A program made the position numbers and the translations under genes. Below are positions 12,911 to 25,068 of a stretch of 64,000 nt of DNA, one piece after another. This DNA comes from Archegozetes longisetosus (taxonomy: Eukaryota; Arthropoda; Arachnida; Sarcoptiformes; Trhypochthoniidae). The first letter of the stretch is position 1. Each line of letters starts with the position of its first letter. The notes under the pieces were generated by a model. It was given only the letters and a program-made list of their open reading frames with translations, did not search any database and had not been told where the DNA came from. The stretch is from assembly GCA_018873245.2 (NCBI GenBank), contig JAEMBT020000001.1:5320220-5384219 (forward strand). Reading direction: 5' to 3'.

Positions 12911-14265
12911 TTAATACAGCGAAATTTCTATGATCTTCAACATGAAAATAATAGTCAAAGCTGTGATCTATAAAAAAAATAATAAAAATAAAAATTGTCT
13001 TAAAATCTGTATAAAATTAAAAATCAAGTCTTACTTCATATCCACGAAAGTGATTTATAATAAATAGTTTCCAACAATAAAATCCAATTTTCTTTTGACT
13101 CAATCTTTCAATAAATGATGAGAACTAAAAAATAATAAAATGTTAATTTATTTGAGAATATTTTGGTTTGGTATTTTTTACAAACTTTTAAATGAGTGGC
13201 ATTAGATAATGACAACTTATTCGGTGTGAATACAATTTCTAGTAATATATTATAAGTTTTATTGGATTGATAATAAACAGAAGAGGCACATCTTATGATA
13301 AGTATCAGAGGAAATATGAAAACAAGAGAACCATAAATGAAAATCAACTTCATTATTAAACCAGTTTTCGAGAATATGCTCACGAATATGAGTAAATTAA
13401 TTATATAAGTGTACAGAAGCCAAACCAAGAATAAGTATTTGGACCAAAAATCTTTGTTAAACGAATGGATTTCCAAATAGTTTGAGTCCAGAGTCCTCAT
13501 TATAACCATAGCTCTGTTGTTCGTCAATTTAGATTTCTTTTTAACAAAAATCTTGATTTTCTCATTCATTTCTTTAGCTTTAATAGACAAGTAATAACAA
13601 ACGAGATAAAAGTAGACTATTTGGTATACAATAATTATATTGGTGTAATAACCACCGAAAGCGAAAATGAAGTTCAGAGGAAATACATAAAAAATAAACT
13701 GAATGAGAGAGCAGTTATAAATCATCGGCAAATTGCAAGTCATCAAACAAATCGTGAAGCTCACTGGTTTTAAAAAGTTATCACAAATAAAGAATATTTG
13801 TTTTGCTGCTTTCATGAATTTGTAGATTTTTACTTTATCTGAAAGTCCAATACTTAGTGGTGAAGTCAATCCTGATATCATCTCAAATGGTTTCAAATAA
13901 GTGGGAAATTCGCTATTCTTGTAATTTCCATAATGAAGCCATAGTGTAGTCAGTGTTAGGATAAACACGAGAATGGCTAAGATATTCCAGTGAATTCTCG
14001 CATTAACAAAGTATGAGAAGTCGAGAATTATTAAGAAATATTCTGGGTTTTCTTCTGATAATAGTAGCGAAATGATACATCTGAACAAATATATCGAATT
14101 CGTTATAGTAATCAATAATGGGTTATAAAATCTGCTCCTTTTGACCGATCTGTTCTGGAAAAGAGATAAACCGATGAGATATAGATGAGTTCCTGCAGAA
14201 GTAACCAGCAACTCTGGTGCTAATATTTGTGAAGGATCGAAATAATTCTCTATATTCGATGCCAT
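12911..14265 (-). CDS. Gustatory-receptor-like 7TM chemoreceptor, 3 exons, 408 aa
   Basis: Exons are 14265-13186, 13124-13035 and 12967-12911. Both introns are short (61 and 67 bp), GT-AG and phase 0. The long first exon encodes about six hydrophobic helices with charged cytoplasmic stretches (for example KKKSKLTNNRAMVIMR before a conserved-type HSFN segment). Exon 2 adds SQKKIGFYCWKLFIIN, a motif position typical of GR-type receptors before the last helix. Exon 3 encodes the final hydrophobic segment ITALTIIFMLKIIEISLY and the stop. Without splicing the first exon would run on into a false C-terminus. The length and topology fit arthropod gustatory receptors, which form ligand-gated cation channels in sensory neuron membranes. 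Sequence divergence is high, so the ligand is unknown. A reverse-strand AATAAA at 12804 follows. Confidence 0.7.
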
Positions 14266-14606
14266 TTATGTTTAAGCTTTAATGAATTTTGATGAAATTA
14301 AAACATTTTCCCAAACAAACCTACATGGATATTGTGATTGAGGTAGTGTGAAATATGAGAAAGATATGAAAATGTTATTCTCATCGTTTTAATGATTATT
14401 ATTTAATGATTTCATCATAAGAGAAATTTAACTTTAGGTAGAAAAATGTCGCAATAAAAACTTGGGAGAGCCATAATATTAGTGTTATTTAAAAAATTTC
14501 TATGTAAATAAAGTTTCTCTCTATTGAGAAACTAATTTCGTATTTATCCATGTGTTAACAGCAACGAGTAATACAGTTTCTAATGCTAATAGCTTCATTT
14601 CATGAT
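14266..14606. other. 5' flank of the chemoreceptor, nothing recognised
   Basis: AT-rich sequence upstream of the leftward receptor gene. The promoter probably lies here, but no motif is claimed. Confidence 0.4.
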
Positions 14607-14983
14607 GACATGTCATTTAGTATGAGTAATGATATCGCTTTTTAAGTATATTAACCCATGAACAACATATGAAATAACGGTGGGCGCCGTTATATAATTT
14701 CTTTCGGGAATAAACCTCTATATTTGAATGATACGATTATCAATAATATGTCAATATTAAGTTAAAGCATGAAAGTAGACTTTCCTCATAATAGATGAGC
14801 TTATCATTTCTGACATGTCATGATATCGCTTTTTAAGTATATTAACATGAACAACATATGAAATAACGGTCGTTATATAATTTCTTTCGGGAATAAACCT
14901 CTTTATTTGAATGATACGATTATCAATAATATGTCAATATTTTAAGCATGAAAGTAGACTTTCCTCATAATAGATGAGCTTAT
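14607..14983. repeat. Two-copy tandem duplication of a ~190-bp segment
   Basis: Copy 1 is about 14607-14804 and copy 2 is 14812-14983; both run from GACATGTCAT to GATGAGCTTAT. They match almost base for base, but copy 2 lacks several short blocks, including a seven-base GC-rich insert inside an AACGG..CCGTT palindrome and an eleven-base piece near the left end. It is a local, fairly recent duplication upstream of the chemoreceptor gene. No coding potential was seen. Confidence 0.85.
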
Positions 14984-15400
14984 ATCTTTCATGTGGTAAA
15001 CATAAAATATTCATTTATTTTTAAATTTTTGGTTTTAATAATTTTATTCTAAATAATTCGTTGTAAAGCATTCGTTCCTATGAATTAGTTTTTTACAGTG
15101 TGATATGAAATTTCACTGAAATGAAAGGTCATTTAACAAATGAAGTTGCAGTTCGTTTTATACATGTGTGGTTTAGGTATTAGGAAGACATGCTTCACTT
15201 GTGAACGCAGCTACACCTAGTCCATTCTCCTAACCTAATCCAAATTAACCTAATATAAAGATGTAGTAAGAGTGATACAATTTTAAGTCTAAATTCAAGT
15301 ATTCTAAACAACTTCTGTACAGTAAGACTTGTGTGCATAACGCGATTCCTTATTACTAATGCATTGCTAAACACGAATATTTATTTTGAAGAGCCTTAGG

Positions 15401-15738
15401 TTTAAGACAAGTATAACAGTATTTGGCACTTAATATGTTTTCATATGCTTATGAAAAAGGCGCCGCTTTGTAATCTCTGAACAAGTTATAGATATATAGT
15501 TTATTGAGTGACGCAAATTTCTATGTTAAATATCAAACATTAAGCATAAGTCTATCAATGATTCAAAATCAAGTCAAGTACAAGAATTAGTACAGTGACA
15601 ACATTTTGCATAAGTCAAATAAAAATATATATGATTGGTTCACTCATTTATAACTTGTTCAGGGATTACGTCGCGGCGCTCTTTTTCTTAAGCATATGGA
15701 AACACATTGAGTGCTGTATACTGTTATACTTGTTTAAG
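15401..15738. mobile_element. Foldback-type MITE with ~95-bp inverted arms
   Basis: The left arm is about 15401-15495 and the right arm about 15645-15738. The reverse complement of the right arm matches the left along CAAGTATAACAGTA, a CATATGCTTA block, GGCGCCGC versus AGCGCCGC, and TGAACAAGTTATA. The spacer of about 150 bp is AT-rich and non-coding. Long imperfect arms around a short core are typical of foldback or MITE elements. A target-site duplication could not be fixed. Confidence 0.75.
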
Positions 15739-17171
15739 ATTATGCGTATAAAAAGCATCAAAGACTGCTCTTGAATTGAATGGTAATTCCAATTGTAAAA
15801 GTTTAGAGCTAATCCATTTTATATCCTTATCAAACTTTTAGCTTTACTTCAGTACAGATTGATATGAATGAGAGTTAACACTAATAATCATTTGTAAAGC
15901 ATGCAAATCGTTCATATGTCGTTATTTGTGTTATTATTCATATGTTGTTATTGTAGTTAAGATCCAAATACTTTCGCGATAAGACTTATGAACTACCTAT
16001 CTCTATATTATTTTGCCATTTATCAAGAACTGGACAATTAAGTGAAATCAAAATTCATATGTGTATATGTTTCAATATATACCTTTTAGTATCTTAGTCT
16101 TAAACCTAAAGCTGTTTTTCAAAAAAAAATTCATTCGTGCGTATTTATACATATACTACTTGTTATTTGCTTAAAACTTTGCTCCCCTTTGAATTTATTT
16201 TCTAAATGACAGCCTAATGAGGCCCATCAATATCTTAACACATCATAAATTACTGATTGACGCTATTTTTGTGGGTTATATGATGAATTACGATTTTCTT
16301 AACTGCTTTTTCCTAACGATATTATGTAAAAAAGGAAAACAAATTCTCTAACATTTGGCGCGTAATTTGTGAATAAGTAATACATATATTGCAATGTTCT
16401 ACTAATTACCTAAACTGCACATAATTACAACGAATTGCAACGCTACCAATCGCGAGTATTGGAAGGATTATAGAAACTTTCTAGAAAAATTTGAACATTA
16501 TAATGTATATTAAGTAGAATTGCATATAAATCCGGTTATTAGGTCCTAATAATATATAAACTATTTCAATTCTTACTATTATTCACTATTATTGGAGTCT
16601 GTCCTGAAATGAGTGCTCTCTCCCTCCCCACATGCAGCTCAATTTCTGGGTACGTGCCATGCTTATCAATTTAAACTAAAAGATAAGTTTATACTTTTGT
16701 CAATATAAAAATCTGTAATAAGCTGTCAATAAACTAATCTCCGAAAATTAATAATAAATCATTTTCCCTTCGAAGTTAATTCAATAATTGCCATAAACTA
16801 AACTAAACATTGATAAGACTTCTCAAAAATTCACTATTTATAGAAAAGTCATTTCATATTTAATCTATTCTCAAGTTTTCAAACATATGTCAAATAGTTT
16901 TTAGATTATGCAGACAATGAAATCAACTAGATAATTTTTAATTAATTGATGCAAACCTGAATAAAAATTAGCATTTTCTAAATCTTTATTCAAAATTCAC
17001 AATATATGTAATTTTTATTTATTTTTTATTAAAGTAATGAATACAAAAATTGTTTTTTTTACGTAATATTTTTATTCAATTTTGAAATCTTAACTTCAAA
17101 AAAAGCGAACAAGAATAGTAAAAAAATGCACTTTGATAATTAATTGCAGCAATGATTTATCAATTATTGAT
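15739..17171. other. Intergenic, nothing recognised except a poly(A) signal
   Basis: AT-rich spacer. A reverse-strand AATAAA at 17071-17076 follows the stop of the leftward TIL gene by about 100 bp. The segment AAACCTAAAG near 16100 echoes (in reverse) the CTTAGGTTTAAGAC at the edge of the 15.4-kb foldback element. No gene was found. Confidence 0.5.
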
Positions 17172-17480
17172 TTAATTTTTTGTTCTTTTCCAGCAATCTT
17201 CAGGTGGAACACACTTGTTATCTGTTGTTCTTCTGACCAAACCCTTAACGCATTCACATTGAGGTACGCATTGAAGAGTGCAGAACACCCGATTGCGTAA
17301 AAGGAGTCTATGACATGTTTTTGGACAAGCAGATCCACATTCGTTCCAGACTTGGTTTTCGCCACATTCTCCTATAATGCAAAATAATTATTATAAAATA
17401 AAACTTTTAAATGACTTACTTTGTGCTGATATAACGCTAGCAACTGCCAGAAGTAAGAATAAGATAGTTATTGCTTTCAT
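17172..17480 (-). CDS. Secreted TIL-domain serine protease inhibitor, 2 exons, 86 aa
   Basis: Exon 1 is 17480-17420 and exon 2 is 17371-17172, joined by a 48-bp phase-1 GT-AG intron. Exon 1 encodes a signal peptide (MKAITILFLLLAVASVISA). Exon 2 encodes one trypsin-inhibitor-like cysteine-rich domain: CGENQVWNECGSACPKTC, then CTLQCVPQCEC, then NKCVPPEDCW. Ten cysteines are visible, the canonical number for a TIL domain with five disulfides. In the family the reactive loop lies between the central cysteines and inserts in a protease active site. The protein is likely secreted in haemolymph, gut or saliva. The long open frame on this strand in another phase is a shadow of exon 2. The next protease gene in the window is 10 kb away, so pairing with it is only a possibility. 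Confidence 0.9.
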
Positions 17481-20400
17481 TATTGATGAAAGAGTCACAC
17501 TTTTTCGAACTTTTAATTTTAGAACTTTCACAAAATTTGTCGTTCAAAGCTAACGTTTGAATGAATTATCAATGGAAAGAGTTGTCTTTTTATACTTAAA
17601 GTTCTTGTTTTTATTTTTGTTGGCTGATTACATAAAGTAATAAAATTCATGTGAATGTTGACAAAATTTCGTTTAAAATATGAAATCATTCCTTATTAGT
17701 CGAAAACTAAAAACTATCTTATAGTCAAACATTACATAAGTATAAAACGCATTAAGCAAAACGTATACCTGTTGGTAATCGGTTGAATGTCATCTACTTC
17801 TCACATAATAAATATTTACAAAGTTTTATGACTTTTCTACGTATTTTAAAATCTTATGATTTTTCAAGATTTTGATGAAAGACTTGTGATTACAAAAAGT
17901 AATGCAATGATTCCATGGGTTTATAGTGTTGACAATCATTTGATTAGCGTTTAGGACTTGTATGCTCTTTTGACGAAGTGGTGATAAATAGCTGAAAGAA
18001 AGTAATAAACTTCACGCGTTTAATTCGTTTCATAGAAAAATTCGTTAAATTGTTTATTGAGCAGTTATTTTTCTATATTTTTCGATCTTTTAAGTGAAAA
18101 AGATTTCACAGTTCTCTAAAATTGTTTACAAGTTCAAAGTTATAGACTTTCCACGAAAAGTAAATTTATAAAGTTATAATTCGACCTATACTTTTGCTAT
18201 CGTTCCATTATTCGACTCACTTTTTCATTCAAAAATATGATTTCAATTATAAAAAAATTATATTGAAATTATGCATAAGTGAGAAACAAATTGAATCGAA
18301 GTTCAAGATATGCTAAGAAAGCTTAATAGACTTCAATTGATACCTATCATTAGTGACACATATTCTATTCATTATCTATTACAACCTGATTATTAAATTT
18401 GCACGGGTAATAGATTTTTTTTAAATATATTCATATTTCGCTCTTACGCCTACCATAACTTTTGCACATGGACTTTAACCTCAAATAACAATGATTGCAA
18501 ATCTTCCCCTAATACTGAATAATATGAAAATTTCAGATCAAAACTTGAGGATATATTTCCTGTACTTATCATAAAACAGTTTAGACAATAACACAATTGA
18601 ATTAAGTATCATTAAGTCATGACACTAGTTCTTAGGTGTGAACCGTGCTTGTTAGCTGGTGAGCAACAATGCATTTTAGAGCAAAGTAATCATCAAAATG
18701 AAAAATTGATTGTCTCTGATGTCTCGAATGAGAATCGGTTTTCAGGATAGCTCACTTCCTGATGATATACTCTCACTTTTCGCTGTGACTCTTAAATGCA
18801 TAGTCACTTTAACCTCAAAAACTTGGCTATGAAGGTTAGTTCAAATTGAAGAATGTAAGGAAATACAAGATTTTTATCATTTAGCACAGCATTATATGAA
18901 TATTTGATTACTTTGAAGACAGGCAGAGTGAATTTGAATTTAAATAAATATTTAAATTTTTGATTTAAGTTTTTATATAATAATTGAAATACGAACGCCA
19001 AAGCTAAAAGGATTTTTAATGATAGTAATCAGATGAGTGATGTATAAACTTAATCACTATCACTTAATCTTAACTCGATCACTATCAAAGTTAATAACGC
19101 GTTGTTCAAAACTTTGTTCTTAAAACAAAAATTATTTCTATTTTGTCTTTTTGAAGGTTATTTAAATCAAGCTAATTATAGATAAGAATATCTATAAAAA
19201 TATCAGATTTTCTAAAATAGACAAAGTAGTCTTAAACTAGTTTTATAACATAAGGCTCATTTAAATTATTTCGTATAATTTTAAAGTTAAAGTTTCTAGC
19301 AATGTTCAAAGTAATGAATATCTAACTACGTTTAACCACAAAACATATTTCTAATCTCCAAAAAATTAACAAAATCTATGAATAGATATTTGATTTTAAA
19401 TTTAAAATAGAGTTCTCTGAGAACAGTGAATTTAAAATTTGAAATAGTACTTTCATGCCTTCCAGTGTAATGCATAAACAGTTACCTGCAGGTTAGTTGT
19501 CTAAAGCTTTCCCTATTTAGAAAAATTAGGTTAAATTCATAACATTCAAAGCTATAAAAGAGTCGATGGCCTGCAAGGTTAAAAAACGCATGTTTGATAA
19601 CATGTTTGTCTCTGAGTGCTATAAAGTCCTATCTCTATTCGAACTAGCACTAGACATAAAACTTTATAGCACTAACCTGATCAAATGCTTGTATTTTGTT
19701 AAACACCTATTTAAGTACCTAAATAACACATCTGGATAAATTCAGATGTTATGAAAATAATTCAATCAGGTCTAGTCTAGAACTTTTTTGCTTATATACC
19801 TAAAATATTGTCAAATAGAAATAATTACTAGAATTTCTCAGAAATAAAATATTTCTATTACACTAGCAGTAGAAAAATTGAGACTTTCGTGCTATAGAAG
19901 GGTAGTAAGAAAGATATGGTCCAAATGGAAAATTATCTTTAGTAATCATAACATCACAAAATATGAAATAAACCAGAAGTCAATCAAGTCAATTTCATAT
20001 TGAAATTAGGGAGATTATTGAATAGTAGGTAAACTTTTACATCAATTCAATAGACAAAACACCGTAAATATCTACGCTCTAATTACAAATAGAAATAAAA
20101 GTAAAAATACTTACTTATGAGTGAAAATGATCGTTAAAATGCTAAATAGAAGTTGGAATAATCGACTTGTGGGTATGATGTGAGAGCTACGATTGGCATT
20201 ATGAATACCAACTCTATAATATCAAATACAAATAATAAATCCAATATATCCATGACTCTCTTACAATTCACTAAGTTTTCAAACTTAAAAAATCTTTTCT
20301 TAATTGAGGGAACAAATCGAAACTAAAACTTTTATAGCTGTCGCGAATACAACTTTTGTTCAGATGAGATGCTTTATCTTTAAATTACTTGTATGTTATA

Positions 20401-22124
20401 AGAGATATTCAATTGTTAGACAACTCTTGAGTGTAGTGCCTGTGCTCTTGAAAGTAACGAAGTAGTTGTTCAAAAATTAGACCGTAGAATAAGTTTTTCA
20501 GGTCATAGACTCACAACCCAATTGTAGGTCAAAACTTTAAAAACGAGTTCCGCTTTTTAAATAGAGAACATCTTTTGTGTCTTGAAAAAATGCTTAAATA
20601 CTAAGAAAAAGTAGTTATATTTCCATAGTTAAAAAAGTTCTAACTTCATTATATTCAAGAAAGTTTTGAAACTTTCAATTGAATGAATGTGCTGTATAAG
20701 TTAAATTATAGGGAATTCAAACCAGACATTTGACATATTTTTGTCTCATATCAGAATTAATATTTTTTAAATATAAGTATTTCAGAGAGGATTTGCTCAG
20801 TTTCCCTCAATTTGATTTCCAGTGAAAGCTGGTAATAGAAAACAAGAATGAGTCAAATTTCCTTTACTCGAGACGGAAAATCGTGATAAAATGCATTAAA
20901 AATATGTTGTTTGCGAAATTTTTAATTCTGATCAGCTTCCAAGTGGAATCTAACAATTATACTGAGTACAATTAGATCTTAATTATGAGACCTTTGACTA
21001 TAGCAAACCTACCTGGGTAACTAATTTTTAAAGTACCGAACCATTCCTATTGAGTCTATAATGTTAGAATGTTCGGACTATGACAACAAAAGTTTTAGCA
21101 AAACTCCGATTATAGCAAAGATTATTTTGCACAAGAGATTTTCTAAATCATTTGATAAAATTGAAAATGTTTTTAATATTTTTAACTTAATTTATGCAAA
21201 TTAATTTAAATTTGATGATAATTTGTAAATGAATAGCTAAAATCTAGTGATCAGACAAATACTAATTGAAATTTCTGATTAAAGGTTTGAAAATTTTTTC
21301 CTACGCTCGGACTGTAGCGAATGCAGATCGTGACAAACAGTTTTAATGCACTAACAAGTTGTAACAATTTGGTTCAACTGTACCATTTAACTGATCAAAA
21401 TTGCAGTGAACAAAGTTGAAACTAAAATTTAGAGATATTTTCATATAATTATAGTGATATCTAATTTGATAGGAATGTGTGATTTCACAACTAAAAACTT
21501 GTGTAATTAACAAGGCTTCAAACTTTGACGCAATCAATGACTAGTTAAATTAGGGAATTTTTAACTAACTGCCATAAAATATTTTTAGAAATTTGATTTT
21601 ATTTACTTAATTAAATCTAAAATTATACTAGTTTTGGAGAAAGCAATTTTAATCAACTATCGCTAATTAAATCAACATTTATTGCTTAATAACAACTTAT
21701 GACAAATAAGTAAAAGAACTTTGCCCTTGATATAAAACCAAGAACTAAAGACAGATAAGCAACTGATCCATAATGTTTAACATACTTAAGTCATGTGTTG
21801 GAAAAGTCTAAGTGAATGCTATCTTAGTGGCAATATTTGATTAATTTCTACAGTAATACATCTGCTAAACTAGGTCATTTATTCTAAATAAATAAATATT
21901 TATATTTTATCTTTTGAAGATATAAAACGATTAGCTGTTTATTTCCGATAACAAGATGTCATTGAAGTTGCATTTACGTTTCAGTATATGTATAAGTAAG
22001 TTTTAGCATCCGTTAAACCAAAAGATATTTCCACTTGTTAGTAATTTTCCTGTTCTGAAAACAGATATTGAATGTGATTATAGTTAATGAATATTTAAAT
22101 ATAAGTAACTTTCGCTTTCTATAT
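17481..22124. other. Long AT-rich intergenic region, no gene supported
   Basis: About 4.6 kb between the TIL gene (leftward) and the CRAL-TRIO gene (rightward). Short open frames here have no recognisable protein character. A possible 5' exon of the CRAL-TRIO gene starting ATG at 21957 was considered but is not supported. Confidence 0.55.
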
Positions 22125-24466
22125 ATGCAAAAAGTCATGAAGTCAATTGATTCAAGTGTTGATCCGATTCTGTTAAGTAAAGTGAGAGATCAATTTTTAA
22201 ATGAATATAGACTTCACAGGGATCTATATGATGAATGCGATGTTGAAAGAGTTAGAGAAACTGACTGGACCGTTAAGAGATTTCTGATTGCTTGTGAATC
22301 AGACGTTGAAAAATCTTTTGCTATGCTTAGAGATTGTATGCGCTGGAGAAAAAGTTATGGGATCAACACTAGAACTGATTTGGATTATCCGACAGAGTTT
22401 TATAAAATTGGAGCTCTTTTTCCATATCGTGAGAATAAAGACGGAAATGTTGTTATTTACATTAGAATTAAGTTGCATAAGAAGTTACCGAAATTTACGG
22501 ATTTTACAAGAGAATTCTTTGTTCATGTTATTAACAAAGTTGATACAAAAGTCGGAGAATCAGGTCTGTTATGATCTTTCCTTTGAGAAAATTCTTTGAG
22601 AAATTTATTTATGAATTCTTAAAGAACAAGACAAATATTCGATTTGATAGTATTCACTTATCCCATTTTAAAACTTTTTTGAATTGTATGAAATATTGTT
22701 TAGCCTTTAAATATAGTACGGTTAAAAGCAGAGACGTCTTTAATTTCTGACGCGTAGAGCTGAAAATTTCGATAGTATTATACAGACAACCTCAGTCTAA
22801 ATATTAGCTCATAGATTTCACTAAAAATTATCGATCTATTCAGGCGTGATAAGAAAAATATTTGCTAACTAACTTATAATAATGAAGTATTTGTCCGCAA
22901 ATAGTTGATTTTTAGAACTGACTTTGACTGGAATTCTAAAAGAACGTGAAACCATTGATTATAACTATCAGGTTTTACTTTTATATTAACCCTTCGTCAC
23001 AACTTAACTTCTGAAAATGTAAAATTATCTGTGGGGTAAAATGTTACCCCGCGTGTTCCACGCTTTATATCTGTTCCAGGTTAGTCCGAATGTTTTCAGA
23101 ATCAAAGTTAGTCCTTATTTCCAAAGTTTGCATTAATTAATTAATTAATTTCTAGTTATTATCTGCTACAGCATCATCAGGAGTTCAAATTGCTAGTAGC
23201 AACATTACAGCGCTGCGACACATATAGTAAACACAAAGCACTGCGATGTTAGGGGGATTTCTGTCCTCACAAAGACATGTTGCCAGAAAATAATTTTTAA
23301 AATAAAGTTATAATTCCAAATTAATCAGGATTTTTTGATTTATAGTCAGATATATGACTGAGGAATAGCTAAATTTTCAAGAAATGACGACATTCTGTTG
23401 ATTTTAGCGAGACTTTTAAAGTCAAACTTGGAAACATTTTACCCACAGTTGTGACGAAGGGTTAAAATATCATGATTCGTATTTTAGGTTTGATGATTTT
23501 TCATTAAGTTACCAGATGAACGAGTAATTCATTGAAAACTTGTTTTCATATATCCGTTTTGGAATAATATAGGTAAATGAATCTACTTTAAGCTGTAAAA
23601 AATAGGAAACCAAACTCTAATAGACTTCATATGCTGGTGATAAATTGTAGAATTCATATTCCAAATATATTCAAACTTCTTCATTCGTCTCGAGTAAGCA
23701 AACTATTCTAAACAAGAAATGTCTTGAAGTTGGATCTCATAAGTTTATTCAAATCATAAATTATTTTAGTTGAGAAGTTTAAGCAACATTATTATTTCAT
23801 TTAATTTTAGTTGAAATATTCCAGTAATTAGTAACAAATATAATCTGGGGTACAAATTAAATTTTTCAACAAACTTTTTGAAAACTTAAGAAACTTTTAA
23901 TCACTTTCTAACTTATTTACTCAATTGTTTCTGCATAGTAATGTAAGTGAATGGCTTTATAGCATTCATCTATAGTGCTCTTACTGCAAGTAATTTAATT
24001 CTTGGAAATCTGAATTAATAATAAATTGTAAAAATTCAATTTTTCTTACATTCACTCGGAAGGTTGGTCTATGATATGGGACTGTACGGACGTCGGCCCG
24101 TCCAATTGGGACGTTTCAATGCTTCGGTTCTTAATCTCAACCATAAAAAACTATTTTCCGAGAGGAATGACATATGCCATAATGTATGGTGTTCCGAAAA
24201 TGATGGCATACTTTGCTTCACTTGGCTTAAAACTAGTACCAGAAGAAACTAGAAATAAAATCAAATTCGTAACAAATAGTGATCTTTTCTTATACGTTCC
24301 TGAAGAAAATGTTCCAGATTTTATGGGCGGAAAGTGTGAAGTCAGTTATCGCGAAGTACCGACTGGTGTCAGAGATGGAAAAGATATTGGAATTGAAAAA
24401 GGATTTAGTCTGCAAGAAATCGAGGCTATTAGAAAGCACTACCAAAAGTATTTAGGCGATGACTAA
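22125..24466 (+). CDS. CRAL-TRIO (Sec14-like) lipid-binding protein, 2 exons, ~280 aa
   Basis: Exons are 22125-22563 and 24063-24466, split by a 1,499-bp phase-1 intron. Exon 1 has the CRAL-TRIO N-terminal helical part (RDQFLNEYRLHRDLYDE, DWTVKRFLIACESDVEKS, CMRWRKSYG) and the start of the lipid-binding fold (GNVVIYIRIKLHKKLP). Exon 2 continues SGWSMIWDCTDVGPSNWDVS and the Sec14 gate region FPRGMTYAIMYGVP. It ends with a stop and no GOLD or MSP domain follows. It resembles the CRAL-TRIO half of motile-sperm-domain-containing-2-like proteins. It probably binds or transfers a hydrophobic lipid in the cytosol. The start could be the ATG at 22125, 22137 or one further upstream in frame (22068). 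An AATAAA lies at 24601. A piggyBac-type MITE sits in the intron. Confidence 0.85.
22990..23461. mobile_element. piggyBac-type MITE (472 bp) flanked by TTAA
   Basis: TTAA target copies lie at 22986-22989 and 23462-23465. The left end starts CCCTTCGTCACAACT and the right end is its perfect reverse complement. A subterminal pair (CTGTGGGGTAAAATGTT at left; AACATTTTACCCACAG at right) is inverted too, with a spacer only on the left. TTAA plus CCC-starting bipartite repeats is the piggyBac hallmark. No transposase is encoded, so it is non-autonomous. It lies inside the CRAL-TRIO intron and should be spliced out. Confidence 0.9.
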
Positions 24467-25068
24467 ATTGTGCTCAGTATAAACTATATTATTATGCTTG
24501 ATTTTGTGTTAATTATTTGAAAAATTAATAAGTTTTGTGTTGACAGGTTTCATGACTATTTATGTTAACTAATATTAAGCTATTTAACGATAAGGAACAA
24601 AATAAAAATTTGATGTCTCAAAACATTGGAAAAGATTGATATTTAGTAAACAGAAAAGATTTATTATTTACGGTCATAGTTTAAATGCCTTATTCAGGGC
24701 GAGTACTTATGTAATTGAAACCTCCTTATCCGTAGAAAAGTCAATGCTTTGAGCCTATCTATACCATCAAAATTCCATCGTTTGAAATGTTTCAAATGTC
24801 CGAAATGCTCGAATTCATAGAAAAATTTATAATTAGTTACCACTGTTATCATGATTCTGAAGCCATTGAAATAAGTGACGATATATCTATTGAAGGTTTA
24901 CTAAAGAACTTTCGAATAATAAGCAACACAGTGACCAATCATTCGATTTGATTGAGCTAATGCGCAACAAATTTGAATATAATATTTAAAGAGTTCTGTA
25001 ATCGAACCGGGGGTCAAATTTTTTATTACAATTAAATAAAAGATCTAAAACCCATTTATAAATGCACA
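24467..25068. other. 3' flank of the CRAL-TRIO gene
   Basis: It contains the poly(A) signal AATAAA at 24601-24606. Otherwise nothing was recognised up to the Tc1 remnant. Confidence 0.5.

Noticed and set aside
17096-17365. 89-codon reverse open frame
   Set aside because: It overlaps the TIL exon in the wrong phase; the spliced frame gives a signal peptide and ten-cysteine domain, so this one is a shadow.
21957-22000. Upstream first exon for the CRAL-TRIO gene (MSLKLHLRFSICI)
   Set aside because: The donor-like GTAAGT is reasonable, but no convincing matching acceptor or family N-terminus was found; the simpler downstream ATG was used.
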